From Cristatella mucedo (Eukaryota > Bryozoa > Phylactolaemata > Cristatellidae), in NCBI GenBank assembly GCA_009760855.2, contig WPIO01000070.1, positions 1,425,001 through 1,477,500 of the forward strand: 52,500 nt of DNA, in the 5' to 3' direction. The translations under genes were made by a program, and so were the position numbers. The notes beneath the pieces are model-generated. The model saw only the letters and a list, made by a program, of their open reading frames with translations, was not told the origin of the DNA and did no database searches. Numbering within the stretch: position 1 is the stretch's first letter; each line of letters starts with the position of its first letter. Below are positions 21,492 through 32,520 of this stretch, piece after piece.

Positions 21492-24400
21492 GTACTTGAT
21501 AAAACGCCCTCAGAGAACTTAATCTCTTTCTAGGCGCTTTACATTTGCTGCAAAGGGAAATGCAATTGAATGGTAAGTAAAATCATGCTTGAAAAACAAA
21601 CAAAATGAATAACATGGTTAGGGGTGACATGCACAGGGTCAGCATGCAAATGTGGTTAGTGGCAGCATGCACAGTGTCAGCAGGCATAAGCACGTGAAGG
21701 ACGAATCACAGGGACTGCTTACAGCTGCTGCAAAACTGCAGCTAGACTTGTCTGTCGTGAGCGTCTCAGTTGCCACATCAAACCACTTCTCGCTCACCTG
21801 TCCTGCCTCCCAGTCAAGCAACACATCGACTAGTCTCATTGTCATGTTATGCCCCACATACCGTAGTTTGCTGCTATCTATGCACGCGCATCCACCGTGC
21901 ATCACATCCCAGAGACGTGGTACTCCTACACCTGCTTGCTCTAGCAACACACATCTTCCTCATTCAATGGGCACTAAAAGCGCCCTCGCTATCGAAGCAA
22001 GCTTCTTGAGCGGTTTGGTCGCTTCGAGGCCCAGTGCTCGCACAGTCAGTCCATCACTCGTAGTCCACAATCATGCTCACGGGGGTCCTTTGCCAGATTT
22101 GTGCACTTAATCCAGGAGTGAATTGGCTCACCTTACAAGTGCTATATGGATTTGCCATCGACCCGAGACCTGTGGAGAGCTGTGGAACGAAGTGAAGCCG
22201 TAACCCCACTAGTCGCATGCTATCCGTAACTCTTTCAATTTGCCACTGTTATCTCTGTCTGTCCCAGGCCTCAAGCCTGCGATATCTATCGCCTGGCTCC
22301 AAACAGTAGAAGATGGACCGATAGCTAGATTATCATGATTGCTAGTCAGCCTTCGGAGACCGTGCCTTCAGCTCATATTCTCCCAAAGCCTAGGACTCGC
22401 TACCGGCTGACATCACGATGTCCTCTGACTTGACATTTAAAAACGAACTAAATACTCACTTGTTCCTCGTAGCTTTTACTCTATATGCGTGAATCGTCCT
22501 TTGTGTGCTTATGCATCTGAACTTGTACTTGCTATCACTAGCCAGTGGACATGCTTCTATTCCAGCATATATAAAGTGATTTAAGAAAGGAAGAGATTTA
22601 GTTCGCCTAGGATGCCGTGCAAATGATTTTAAGTATTGCTATTATATTTTATCACTAAAGCAAGAACATCATCTCTCACTGAGGTTCACCTACTTCCAAA
22701 AATGAAAAGCATTTACATTTAACTGAGTCTTTCGGCACGAATAAAATACTTTTTGTTTACGATCGATCACCGACTGTTTGGTGGCAGTTTGGCCAAGGTC
22801 TGCAGTCGACATGAGGTACTAAAAGTTGATCCCAGGGCTCACTAGCAAGAGTATGAAACCGTCATTGCGAATGGCAGAATATTGAAGTCTTCTGAATGAA
22901 GAGATGCTACTTACTGGAGAGCATGTGCCAATTTGAAAGACGGCACTCATTCCTTGTAGATTCTACACGAGATATGCTGGCCAAGCTGATTTGGAAGGTT
23001 AGGCTTTCCAATTTCTAAGTAAGGCTAGGCTTGCCCATAACTAGGAAGCCGATTTTACTCTGATTCAATTTAAAAAATCTTGCTGCCATCTAGGGTCAAG
23101 TTTCAGCAATACATGTTGTAAGAGGGCTGAGAGAATTTTCCACACTGAAAGGCATGAAAGGATCAAAGCGAACGGATAGCTAACCAATCTCTGTAAAAAT
23201 TAAAGCATAGATTGTGCTTGGCGATTACATCGGCAAAAGGTAGCCTATACATAGCGGAAATTGCCCACTGAGCTGTTACTTCGTGGTGGAAGAGTATTCT
23301 GTCTTGTACGCTCAGCACTCTTGATCGCCCTCTGATTGTTGTATCAATCACGTGCTCGTGCACTCGCTCCTGCTGCTTGCACGATGCACATGATGATCCC
23401 AGCGATAAGTCTTCACCACTATGCAAGGCCACATAGTGGTGCAGACTTATAAGGCCACTGGTCCTTTCAAGCCTTCCTTCATGGAAGTCTATGCTAGGGG
23501 GCAGCCTGTCTGCGATTGGAAAAGCACCTTCATAAAGATATAGTTCTCTTAGGGTGCTAGACAAACGACTTGTTATAGCTGTCGTCATTATTATTATTAT
23601 TATTATTATTATGCAAGTGGTTGTGACCGCACACCTATAGTAGCAGTTTATTTATTTTCTAGATGTCGGAGAAACTGCAGCAGCTGCAGCGCCGATTTAC
23701 CAGCAAACGTGCTCCCGAGGCCGAAATCATGGACGCCCTGGAGGCTTCATGCCATGGCGATAATTATGAGAGGTAACGTCACTCACGCCGACTACTAGCG
23801 CAGGCCATCGCAGCCTCTGCCAGGATCTCCTTGTTTCTCCTCAGCGACAGCGGCCATGCCTCTTCCTTTCCCGGCACCCCTGCTAGCAATCTCCACACCC
23901 CTCAGCCATTCTGTCTCCTCTCCTGTCACCCCAGAACCCCTCGAGCCATCCCTTCCCCCTCCAGCCCCATCCCTTCTTGTCTTCACCCTGCCACCATGCT
24001 GCAAGACTGTGACCATTTGTTAGGCGGGTGGGATAGGTAGGTTCATGCGAGCTATCGAGGCACTGACCTTTTGGCCAAAGGCGTGGCCTTTTCACCCACT
24101 TTGTCGGGCTTTTGTCCAACTCCTTGGCCGAAAAGTCAGCTCTTTGGCTGCCGGCTTCTCCATTCCCGAATTATTGCCGCCGGCTCGGCGATGCCCAAAA
24201 CATCATTGGCTGATCGCAGTAGCCGGAATGTCTGTGGCTGTAATATCCTTGGCATATCATCCGGTACCAGTGGCAAGTGATTGCCAACCATCTGGTGCTG
24301 CTGGATATCACCACTTTGTACAGGTCCAACTTGTAAGCAGCTTGCACCTCTTAAACGAATATGGATGGCACTGCCAGACGAAGTCTGATACCTGAGTAGC

Positions 24401-27400
24401 CATCTTTTTGATGGAAGTCCCTTGTTGGATCGCCTTCATCCATCGGATGGCAAGGCAATTGCTGCTCCTGCCGACCGGGATCATGCACAGGATCAACCCG
24501 GAGTAGCAGCAGTTGCTCGAGCCAGCCGTTAGTACGAGCCTTTGCCACGAGTAGCTGCAGCTTTTCATGATGTGACTTCTGCTGCACTTGAGACCAGTAA
24601 GCTGGCTGTACTTGTCATCAAACGTCATGTCTACATGTCATCAACGTCCTGGAGCTTTATTTTCTGCAATCATGGACATGTATAGCAAAACTTATCCGAC
24701 CGAAATCAGAAAATTGTCTAGACTACTGTCAAGCAAGCAGAGCTGAAATCGCATGTCAAATTTCACTCTGATATGTGAAGTATTAGCCGAGTTATGGAAT
24801 GTACAAGGAATCAAGCTACACTGAAAATGAAGCTGTATAAAAGTTAAAAGCATGTACCTCAACAAGCTTCATGCATGTAGCTCGATATACCAAGGTTCAA
24901 CAAGTACAAGTCGCATATGATGCAGAGATCTGTAACAAATTTTACTTTTAGATATGTTGCTTCTGGTTTACATCTGGGTTAGACGTGGTTTGAATAATCG
25001 GTTTTCCTTGTACGTGGAAGTCATCAGAACTTCCAATCCTATTTCTAACATGTTTGTCTATCGAAAGGTAACCATGACAAATATTCGATTGTCGGATAAA
25101 TTTCAGAAGTGCTCTCTTGTCAGCCCTCCTTAAAGCTATCACCTTCTTTACTACTCAATTCCTGTGTGGCTGTGTGAATTCCCCCTCCTAATGTGGGGGA
25201 GGTGCAGGAGGCAACAGCCGTCGAGGGAACGGCCATGATCGAGGTCGAGCCATGATCCGGTCACCTGGTGACTTGCTGGGTCGCCATGCAGCTGAACTCG
25301 GTCTGAGGCGCCATCGACTTGGTTCCACCGGTGCTCGTGCACTGTGCCACCAGGTCTGCAATCAGCTGCATCGTGTTTGGACAGTAGAGGTCCAATAGCC
25401 TTGCAGCTTTTAACCACAGAAATTATTAATCCCTGCCACCTATGCGGGTGCACCTAGCGAGGTGTTCATCTTGTACTGCATTCCACAGCGCGTGCCAGGG
25501 CCACCGTGCACTGGTTTCAGTTTGGCACTCTCCTGTTCCGACCGTGACTTCCGTAATTCCATTGTTCTGAAAGCACAGGAATACACATATATTTCCAACC
25601 TTGCCCTTCATCACTTGGATGACTCGCGGTTTATTTTTCTTCGAGAAAAAGCTAGCTTTCTCGATTAAATTTTGAGGCTGCATAATGAAGAGGGGTGGTC
25701 TGTTTCTCTGCCGGCTTAGCAGTCAGTGGCCCACCTAGACGTGTGCCTTATGCCAAAGAGGTCTATGTTTGAGCAGCTTTTTCAAGGGTGGCATAAGCAG
25801 CCGAGAAGTTTGCAGGCCGATCATGACAGGCTAGAACGCGAAAACCACGGCTTACCGAGAAACAAGCCGTGCTAGGAGCTCTCCCGTGCATAGGGCGATA
25901 AAGTGCCACTAGGCAAGTGCCAATATGTTCAGTGCAATCGTGCAACTCGAGATTAGTGGAAAGTGAATTGCAATCGACTTGCAGGGCTGCTGACACAGAG
26001 TAGTTCAGCCTTCGGCATGCCATGCTGCCACGTGGAATGGCTCGGGCGTCGTCGGCTGATATCCTCTGTGGCAGGCAACCTGCTTTTATTCTTGCAGCTA
26101 CGGCGTGAAGACGGTGAGAGGTCAGACTCGGCTGACCGGACCCGGGCTGTACGGTGAGAAGGAGCCGGGTCTCATGCAGGGCGGCGGACGTTGGCCCGTC
26201 AGGTGGGAGCAGCAAGTGGCAAACATCTTGTAGCAGTCGCATCCAGCAGCTGTGGTCAGCCAGCAGCTGTGGTCAGCCAGCAGCTGTGGTCAGCCAGCAG
26301 CTGTGGCCGACGCCGCCGACATCGCTGGCGTGATTGCTGAGATCTGGCCTGCTTGTGCTGCTGCGGTCGGTTCCTGAAGCCGCGGGAGCGAAGCGGCGCC
26401 CTGTTTGCGTTTTAGTATTGTGTGACGAAATTATCGCAGATTTAGAATGACTTCTGCCCATACTTCTGCTGTCGGTCCAGAGCTCCTTACGCAGGATGTG
26501 TGCCAGCGTCGCCGCTGCGGTTTTCCTGGGACCATATGATCACTTTATCTCCCAATGTTCATCGCTTTAATCACTTCAACACCCAATATTTAGCTCCCTG
26601 CTCACGTATCACTCTCCGAATGACGCAAGCAGCAGTGACGTGTGAGCAGTTTCACCTGATGAATAGCCTGGTCCGGCATGAGCTTCTTACAGTAGCAAAG
26701 GCGATATGGAGGGAGGGGGTGTGGCAGCAGGCTCAGCTGAGATTAATTCGGCGGATCCTGCTCCCAGCGTGAAGTAAACAATCTCGGCGTCGCCGCGAGT
26801 GAACCGAATGCATGACGGGACGGTGATCGCCTGTCTGGTGGTCTCTGCTGGAGGTGAAGGTCGAGGTGCTGCTTGAGGACTCAAGTGTGACAGGAGCATC
26901 TCCGGAGGAAAGGTCTCGAGTGTGCTCTCAGGTAGCAGCCAGCAGCAGCAATGGCATTGACAAAGCTTTATTGATGCCGTAGCTTCAGGCCAGATGGACA
27001 ACTTGTCCTCCGTAGACAGCAGAGCCACGCTGGGAAATCCCGAGAGTGGCTGTGCACAGGCAGCACGGTGAGCAGCAGCAGCTGCAGCAGCTGCTTAGGG
27101 GCATTTCGAGAATGTCAAAAGGTTAGCTCAGAAAGCACTGCTTAGCATTCATCCCTCCCGTTGGTCACCAACCATGGCTAGTTAGTATATTAAAATTAAA
27201 TTAGTAAATTAAAAGGATTGCTGATTTATTTCCTGTGCAGACTTAAGGCTAAATGAAGGTTGTGCTGATTTTATTTCCTATGCGTTCTTCAGACTAAGTG
27301 AAGGATTGCTGATTTCGGACTTCAGACTAAGTATGTGTTTCTACATGTGTCGCCGGTGTGCATGAGTGAGTGTGTGCAGGCATCTGTAAGTGTGTTTGTG

Positions 27401-27983
27401 TCTGTCTATGCATGAGTTTTTTGGATAAACTTAGCATCAGCTGACATCAGCCTTGTGGCTTCGAAGCCCCCGAGGCTCGTCTGCTTCTAGCCAGTGCATT
27501 GAGCCTGACACAATTTGATGGTTGGCTCGTAAGGATTCTTGAAGTTGCTTGTAGGAAAAATTCTTGGCAAAAATCGCCAGCCACAGCCTGCGGCTGCCTA
27601 CATGTGGATAGACCCTGTATTAGCATACTTGTTCAAGCATGTTGTCTCCTCTTTTACCTAGGGATGGCCGGTTTTTAATTGGGTGGCGGGTTTTTTTTGT
27701 TGCCCTCACTGCTGACGGTGATTGTAGAATTTGCGAATGCCGTCTGCGTTGCAATGTTTAGTCCTTATACTGCATGCACACTTCCATAGTAGTTGGCATT
27801 GTTTGGTCATGAAATTGTAGGCTCCGAGAGATGTGTGGTGAATTCATTGGCGAACTGGATGATGGAGAGATCTACAATGCCTTTGTCTCGGATGGAGGGC
27901 TGCCGGGCCTGCGTAAGCTGCTTTGTCATGGTCGGGGCATATTCGGTACTTGCCGTGGCATCCGGCCTGACGACGAGCTATGA
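18537..27983 (+). CDS. mzb1: MZB1/pERp1-like ER-resident protein (DUF3456, saposin-like), complete, four exons
   Basis: Exons 18537-18764, 23663-23772, 26098-26202 and 27821-27983 join to a 201-residue protein. A hydrophobic signal peptide covers about residues 5-22. EEESHSSHMPSNLKCDGC (C67, C70) corresponds to the HMPAHLRCDAC region of human MZB1. EIMDALEASC (C106), YGVK and RLTGPGL (about 114-130), GGGRWPV, then CGEFIGELDDGEIYNAF (C153) and LLCHG (C183) follow the family order. The end, C183-x8-C192 and then DDEL, parallels human MZB1, which ends REEL; it is a KDEL-class retrieval signal. Known role in mammals: ER co-chaperone with GRP94/BiP in immunoglobulin folding and calcium handling. 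In an invertebrate the client cannot be immunoglobulin, so a general secretory or GRP94 cofactor role is inferred. Intron phases are 0, 2 and 2. CNPY (canopy) proteins share the fold, but HMPxxLxCDxC and LTGPGL favour MZB1. Confidence 0.9.
18995..19438. repeat. CT-rich microsatellite block, 0.44 kb
   Basis: Interrupted (CT)n/(CTCC)n with a (TGTC)n subsection near 19130-19170 and a duplicated segment (taacgcccccattctctacc at 18951 and taacgcccccactctctacc near 19186). It lies at the 5' end of the first intron of the MZB1-like gene. The open frames across it are artefacts of the repeat. Confidence 0.9.
20280..20326. repeat. 24-bp direct repeat, two copies
   Basis: ccgttttcaattgtgggatg gcta occurs twice in a row in the first MZB1-like intron. 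Confidence 0.85.
20565..21325 (-). mobile_element. LINE (major family), RT C-terminus and 3' end, split by SINE B
   Basis: It has an aataataataatatatttgt tail, the hairpin and the 3' UTR. It resumes after 20890 with the tttcagcatgcataagcaga region. Its RT segment (minus) includes LHWLSIKQCIDFKVLSL. Confidence 0.7.
20739..20890 (-). mobile_element. SINE family B, inserted in a LINE
   Basis: The reverse complement gives gtgagccatgatgacacact, the B box ggttcgaatcc, cgggcgatcc, and the end gaggctgttaaatcagctag. It splits the minus-strand LINE at 20565-21325. Confidence 0.7.
21326..21835 (+). mobile_element. LINE (major family) RT fragment, split by an opposite-strand LINE
   Basis: The left half (tcaagtgtgcctactttcag, gggcttgtttagacaggga) ends at gcaatcagg near 21457. 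The right half resumes near 21725 (tgctgcaaaactgcagctag, ttgtctgtcgtgagcgtctc). The two halves are contiguous in sister copies. Confidence 0.7.
21457..21724 (-). mobile_element. LINE (major family) 3' end inserted in the LINE at 21.3-21.8 kb
   Basis: It has an (aat)10 tail, aaaacgccctcagagaactt, ctttctaggcgctttacatt and the 3' UTR up to gaatcacagggac. Confidence 0.75.
22350..22650 (+). mobile_element. LINE (major family) 3' part, diverged
   Basis: cttcggagaccgtgccttca, tattctcccaaagcctagga encodes the FGDRAFSSYSPKA block. It is followed by catttaaaaacgaactaaat and a broken hairpin (ggaagagatttagttcgcct). Confidence 0.6.
23163..23275 (-). mobile_element. LINE reverse-transcriptase fragment
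   Basis: The minus strand encodes RLPFADVIAKHNLCFNFYRD, matching LPFADVIAKHNLGFHFYADD of the copy at 48.7 kb but with the catalytic block damaged. Confidence 0.6.
23515..23613 (+). mobile_element. LINE/SINE A 3' hairpin tail scrap with (ATT)n
   Basis: aaagcaccttcataaagata, tagttctcttagggtgctag and (att)9, about 50 bases before MZB1-like exon 2. Confidence 0.55.
23663..23772 (+). CDS. mzb1: MZB1-like exon 2
   Basis: A good acceptor (tttattttctag) starts 36 codons plus two bases; the donor is gtaacg at 23773. The encoded amphipathic helix (EKLQQLQRRFTSK) is followed by EIMDALEASC, the DUF3456 segment with the third conserved cysteine. The surrounding DNA is LINE-derived on the left and C-rich on the right. 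Confidence 0.85.
23773..26097. other. MZB1-like intron 2, no supported gene
   Basis: It is C-rich at 23830-24000. A minus-strand open frame at 24587-24351 (KSHHEKLQLLVAKARTNGWL) looks protein-like but has no recognised family, and an overlapping frame is also open. It is otherwise unique sequence. Confidence 0.35.
26098..26202 (+). CDS. mzb1: MZB1-like exon 3 (YGVK...LTGPGL)
   Basis: The acceptor is ttattcttgcag and the donor is gtggga at 26203. One base completes the Ser codon, 34 codons follow, and two bases carry over. YGVK, RLTGPGL and GGGRWPV correspond to YGVREV, RLTGPGL and GGPWPT of human MZB1. A 17-bp tandem repeat begins 40 bases after the donor. Confidence 0.88.
26243..26310. repeat. 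17-bp tandem repeat, four copies
   Basis: The unit ccagcagctgtggtcag occurs three times exactly and a fourth time with changes at its end. It starts 40 bases after the donor of MZB1-like exon 3. Confidence 0.9.
27821..27983 (+). CDS. mzb1: MZB1-like exon 4 (C-terminus with DDEL)
   Basis: The acceptor is atgaaattgtag. One base completes an Arg codon, 53 codons follow, and the stop is TGA at 27981-27983. CGEFIGEL, then DDGEIYNAF, then LRKLLCHG match CLHYLGEF, GEDQIYEAH and LEALLCGG of human MZB1. The last four residues are DDEL. A second overlapping open frame here is a shadow. Confidence 0.88.
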
Positions 27984-28510
27984 CGAGCTGTGCCTCCATG
28001 GAATGGCCAGGTTTAGTTTGACATCGGGCTCGGCGAGGCATCACACTGGCTTGTCGATCAGCCTCCAATGTGGCTCTGCGTGTCTCTGCCTCGATAGGAG
28101 AACGATCAACATCCTTTCGACGCAAAGTTAGCGATATTCTTCCAATAATTGTTCCCTGTTTGCACCCTAAATACTTTTGCCGTTATGTTCATGCTTCTTT
28201 TGAGCACACCGTTGCTCATAGAGGGTGAGCTAAGTTCCAGCTATTTGTTGAACACGAGTTTATTTTTACTATTCTGTACATATGTTATTGGAACCCTCAA
28301 AACAGATTCCATTGCGATTGAAGCCCTTTTTGTATGGTAGCATCAGGAGTGGCACATCCTTCGTTGCAGCAAAACAGCAGTGCTGCCTGGTCGACAATAA
28401 CAGATAGTAGATGCAAATGTCTTAAGCATGCAGCTTATTGCGGTATGTTGATGCACTGCAGGGTACATACAATCTGATTTATATGCAATAAAGCACCGGT
28501 CTGTGTCGGT
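27984..28510 (+). terminator. 3' UTR and polyadenylation signal of the MZB1-like gene
   Basis: AATAAA lies at 28487-28492 and is followed by a GT-rich element (ggtctgtgtcggtttgg). Together they form a standard cleavage and polyadenylation site and give a 3' UTR of about 520 bases. Confidence 0.6.
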
Positions 28511-28894
28511 TTGGAACTCGACTGTTGCTCAGTATTGGCCTAAGGGTAAAAGGTTTGGCTACACGGCAGCGATTCTTTGAAATTGTGCTAGTTGAGGGAG
28601 TTGCTGCTTGGTAGCCAAATTCCAATTGATGGCATTTGTGCAATACTTTCTAGCCAAGCATTTAGCTCCCTGGCTCAGTATGTATTTGGAAACCGTCAAA
28701 TTATTGAGCATAAAGTTGTGCTGTCTGCTGGCTTGATTATTTGGAAATAGTCAAGGGCGAGGTCACATAGCCAAGTCTCAGGTTATGCGTAAAAAAGTGT
28801 CAGTACCCACGTGCAATATGCTTCCATAGGCATATCCCACAAGTTTGTACACCATCGTATGTATGAGTAGATTATTTTATTGCTTTAGGAAACG

Positions 28895-29600
28895 ATTAAT
28901 AATAATAATATTAGTTATGTATAGCCCCTTAAGAGAAACTAATCTCTGTACTGTCAAGCAAGGTATCGTGCTCACACCAGCATGCAAAAAAGCACACGAG
29001 AATGCCCTCGAGGCCACTGACTAGCAGGTCCCTTGTTAGTAATATGCACTGATTCATGCTCACGTGTGCACGAAAAGCACACAGGATGGAAGCCAAGCCC
29101 ACTGCAGTGCAGGGAAAGCTGGCCGGAACAGATGCTTCTTTTGCCGAAACTTGAATCAGTACAGTTGGTAACAGATGCCAGAAACGAGTTCTAAGATTTC
29201 GGCACATACGCTCTGAAGACCCGATCACTAAAAGATTTGAGTTTAGTTCGTTCAACGGTGAGACCAGTAGATACCGAAGAACTGGTGGTGGAGAGCATAA
29301 CGGTGGAGTTAGGATAGGAAGGCTGGTGCACGCGAGTGAAGCGACCTATAGGAGGCTAGAGACAGGATCTTGAAATCGATTTGATGCTTGATAGAAAGCC
29401 AGTGAAGCTCAGACAGACGTCGGGGTGTGGCCGCTACTCCGTTGACGACTGACCGGCTGAGCGTGGCATCAGATGCCGGCGATTGCAGTAATCTAGACTC
29501 AAGGTAGCATGAGGTCTTAGTGTGACATTGTCGTAGTAGCTCTTGTCTGAGCAGGTCCAAATCTAGGCGATGCTCCTTAGATGAAAGCCAGCCGATTCTG
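28895..29600 (-). mobile_element. Diverged LINE copy (relative of the copies at 3.4 and 41 kb)
   Basis: It has an aataataataatattagtta tail and ccttaagagaaactaatctc. Minus-strand 29560-29309 encodes LSELHWLSIKHQIDFKILSL and ASYRSLHSRAPAFLS, the RT tail. Confidence 0.65.
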
Positions 29601-30429
29601 ACATACGACCATAAAAATTTTGCAGTGGCCAGTTTGCCTGTGCAACCTGAAGGATTTTTTACTTGTCAGAGCAGCCAGCCGGCATACCCATCTTGGGTCA
29701 AGGCTGTGGTGCATTGAGTCACCAACAGCGATGACCTCTAGGCACCGCGACATTTCGTCCTGAAGGCCGAGTGGACCTGAGTCCTGAAGCATGTTGTACT
29801 GATAAGGATTTTTCGTCTCAAATTCTTAAGCTCTTTCTCTAGTCAAGCAAGCGAATGAGCGCTCTGACTTCTCAACTGTTAAGCTTAATGTCCGACTTGC
29901 AATTGTGTGTTGATACAATTGCTGACCCTCATGTGTCGGAGCTCGATCTGCAAGGACTGGCTGGTTGCAGAATAAATTGAATCATGAGAGTAGTGCAGCT
30001 TGCGGCCATCTTTTTCCTAATTCACGCAGCACGTCGAAGGCACAACTCTCGCTAGGCCGCTTCATGCAAGATTGGTTGGGTGCATAGAGCTTTTCCAATT
30101 GTCTCCTTCAAAAATTGCACCTGGAGGACAGGTTAATGCGTAGTGGCACTGTCGATGTTGAGTGAATGTTTTCTACGTGCAACGACTTCAAGCCCGACAG
30201 CTGACGCTCTCAGAATTAAAAAAAATTGATCCTGGGCATAATAGCAGATATTGTCTGATTTCTGCCGAATTTAATTATTGATAGTTTTCAATAATAATCT
30301 TCCGACCTGTTACATGCCAGCAATGAGATGTGGCGTGCATTCAAGGTACCTTCGGGACACCAAGATTCAAATCAAGATACACCAAGTTTCAAAATGCAAT
30401 CGTGCAAATTCATTCCTGAGTGCATCAAT

Positions 30430-30571
30430 GCTGAGCTGGGTTGGTCCAGCGGTTAGGGTGCTCGCCCCGACCAAGGTCTCGCTGAGGTCGTGGGCTCGAG
30501 CCCCGAGGCATATGTGAAGCGCCTGAATAGAGATTAAGTTCTCTTGGGGCGCTATATAAATGAATTATATA
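30430..30571 (+). mobile_element. SINE family A
   Basis: It is nearly identical to the copy at 17949 and has the complete head, the hairpin tail and an AT-rich end. Confidence 0.8.
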
Positions 30572-31149
30572 TATAATATAATAATACAATTCGGAAGAAA
30601 TTAGAAAGATTGTCGTGAGGTTTTGCGAGGTGAATTTGACAAAGTGCAAAACTCTGCGGCGATATTCCTCGACCCGCCTCCGGAGCTGAAGTTGCACGGC
30701 CGTCGAGGCGTAGCCCGTCTCTAAAGTCCGGTGGCCTTGGAAACCCGGTAGCTACTAGGCGAGGGAGGTGGCTACGCCAGGCTTCCGTCGCAGAAAGTAC
30801 TGGTAAAAGAGGGCGATATCGCCAAGTGGGGCTTGAACCAACGGCTCAACCAGGATTATTGTTTAGGTACATAAATTTTACCTTATCACTCAAGGTCAGG
30901 GTCTTCTCTTTGAAATCTCTTAGAAAGAGCTCTTTAGGCGGGCTAAAAACCAGCCATATTTCTCAAATTAGAATTTTATGTTTGTGCTTTAGCTGTCTGT
31001 TTAATGCTAGGCTTTTTACATATCTGCAAAGACCTATAGTGAAATTGTTGGCATTATGCATCAGCCAGATTATGAAAAGTTTTAGAGTTTATTAGCGGTT
31101 CTTGAATTACAACCTACTGGGATAGGACGTGCCGTAATCTATCATTCGT

Positions 31150-31250
31150 ATAAATAATAATAATAATAATAATAATATATTTGCATAGCGCGTTCAGAGA
31201 ACTTATCTCTATCTAGGCACTTTACATTTGCTGCACAAGAAGCATAGCTG
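31150..31250 (-). mobile_element. LINE (major family) 3' end
   Basis: It has an (aat)6 tail, gcatagcgcgttcagagaac and tctaggcactttacatttgc. Confidence 0.7.
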
Positions 31251-31699
31251 AACACCTAAAATAATAAATGAGCCATTTTTACTATAAGTTTTGAACTAGT
31301 GAGTCGTGCGCTAATGGCTATTGCTGCACAGACGCGACCCTCTGTGGCCGTCGAACGGGCTGTTCAGCGGTAGCGTGACCTGAAATTGTTATGCAAAGGT
31401 GTGTTCGCGATCTCGATTGCTACTGTGCTCAGCTACCGGTTGACGGAATACCTGAGCGTTCGGCAACTATGACTCCTTAGCCTTGTGTTCTGGGGTGCAA
31501 GCCGAGCCCCAGTAATGGTCTTGCATCTGCAATGACGTAGCTACGTTAAATGTATTCGCTGTATTTGCAGCGCTGGAATTTCGTTTCGGACCCACTACGG
31601 TGCGTTTGTGACCGCAGCTCCGTGCGGAAGGCGCACCGCCCAGAAGTTTATTTAACACGCTAAAGCGCAACGCCTGAACCAATATGGAGAGCCTAGAGC

Positions 31700-32520
31700 A
31701 GTAATAATATTAATAATCATAAAATACATATGTGTACCCAGGCTGGGTTCGTTTGGCTGGGACCAGGCGGCTGTGCTGTAATGAGGGTCACCGGCTAGGC
31801 CGGGGTCGGACCTATGCATTGCCGGATGTGTGGTGACAAGAGGTCACCGGGGCTCTTGGGTACGGGAAGTTGGCCAAGTAAGTCGTGGTGTTTGAGGCTC
31901 CCGGTCTCGCCCAGTTATGCACCCGGATTCGTGCAGGTGTGCTCCGGCGATGCTGCCACGCACGCAAGGGAACGAGTACCCAAGGCCCAAGCGGAGCTGG
32001 TTAGCTCGCTCGTTGTTGACTTGTATATTCCGCGTTCCCCGTGTAGCGTGTTCTTGTACCCCCCCCCCAGTGTGTTGGCGTCTTTCGGTGGAAGCTTACG
32101 ACTGTGGTAGTTGTCGACTCGGACTAGCCAGCAGTTACTCAGCCAGCCGGGTTTTGGACGGCGTACGCTCGTACTGTTGGATTCGGAGTCGGTTCAACGA
32201 CCGGACTGCAGAAGCCGACTGACCCCAACTAACACGTTTGTTCGCGCTTGCTGCGTCGTCTTGCGCCCCCGTAGTGTACTGTGTATAGGACCCTGCCTGT
32301 GGAATTTTTTAGTTCCCATGTTGTTGTTGGCGCAAGCGTTATTATAAAGAGGTTTAACCTGACGGCCGCTCGTCTTACCCTAGCACAGCGGCATGGCGAG
32401 CGACGGCGTGACCAGAGTATGGCGGGGCTTGGCGGGAATTAGCCTCTGACCCCTGGAACTCTGTTACATTTGTATAGCACCCTTAGAAAACCGAATCTCT
32501 TTCTAGGCACTTTGTAAATG
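31700..32520 (-). mobile_element. LINE 3' end split by an LTR-like insertion
   Basis: The (aat)n tail ends at aaaatacat (31721-31729). The sequence continues after the insertion with tacatttgtatagcaccctt and ctctttctaggcactttgta (from 32465). Without the insert this reads as a normal family 3' end. Confidence 0.65.
31730..32464 (+). mobile_element. LTR-like insertion copy 2 (about 735 bp) with TACAT target duplication
   Basis: It is flanked by TACAT at 31725-31729 and 32465-32469. A TATAAA is at 32343-32348 in the same context as copy 1 (tgttgttggcg.aagcg upstream, ggttta.cc downstream). No ORF of a retroelement is present. Ends start TG only after one extra base, so exact termini are unsure. 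It is most likely a solo LTR. Confidence 0.5.

Noticed and set aside
25763-26242. 159-codon minus-strand frame
   Set aside because: It is antisense to MZB1-like exon 3 and its flanks; no family signature.
27793-28131. 112-codon open frame over the last MZB1-like exon
   Set aside because: It is in a different frame from the spliced protein, which matches the family; this one matches nothing.
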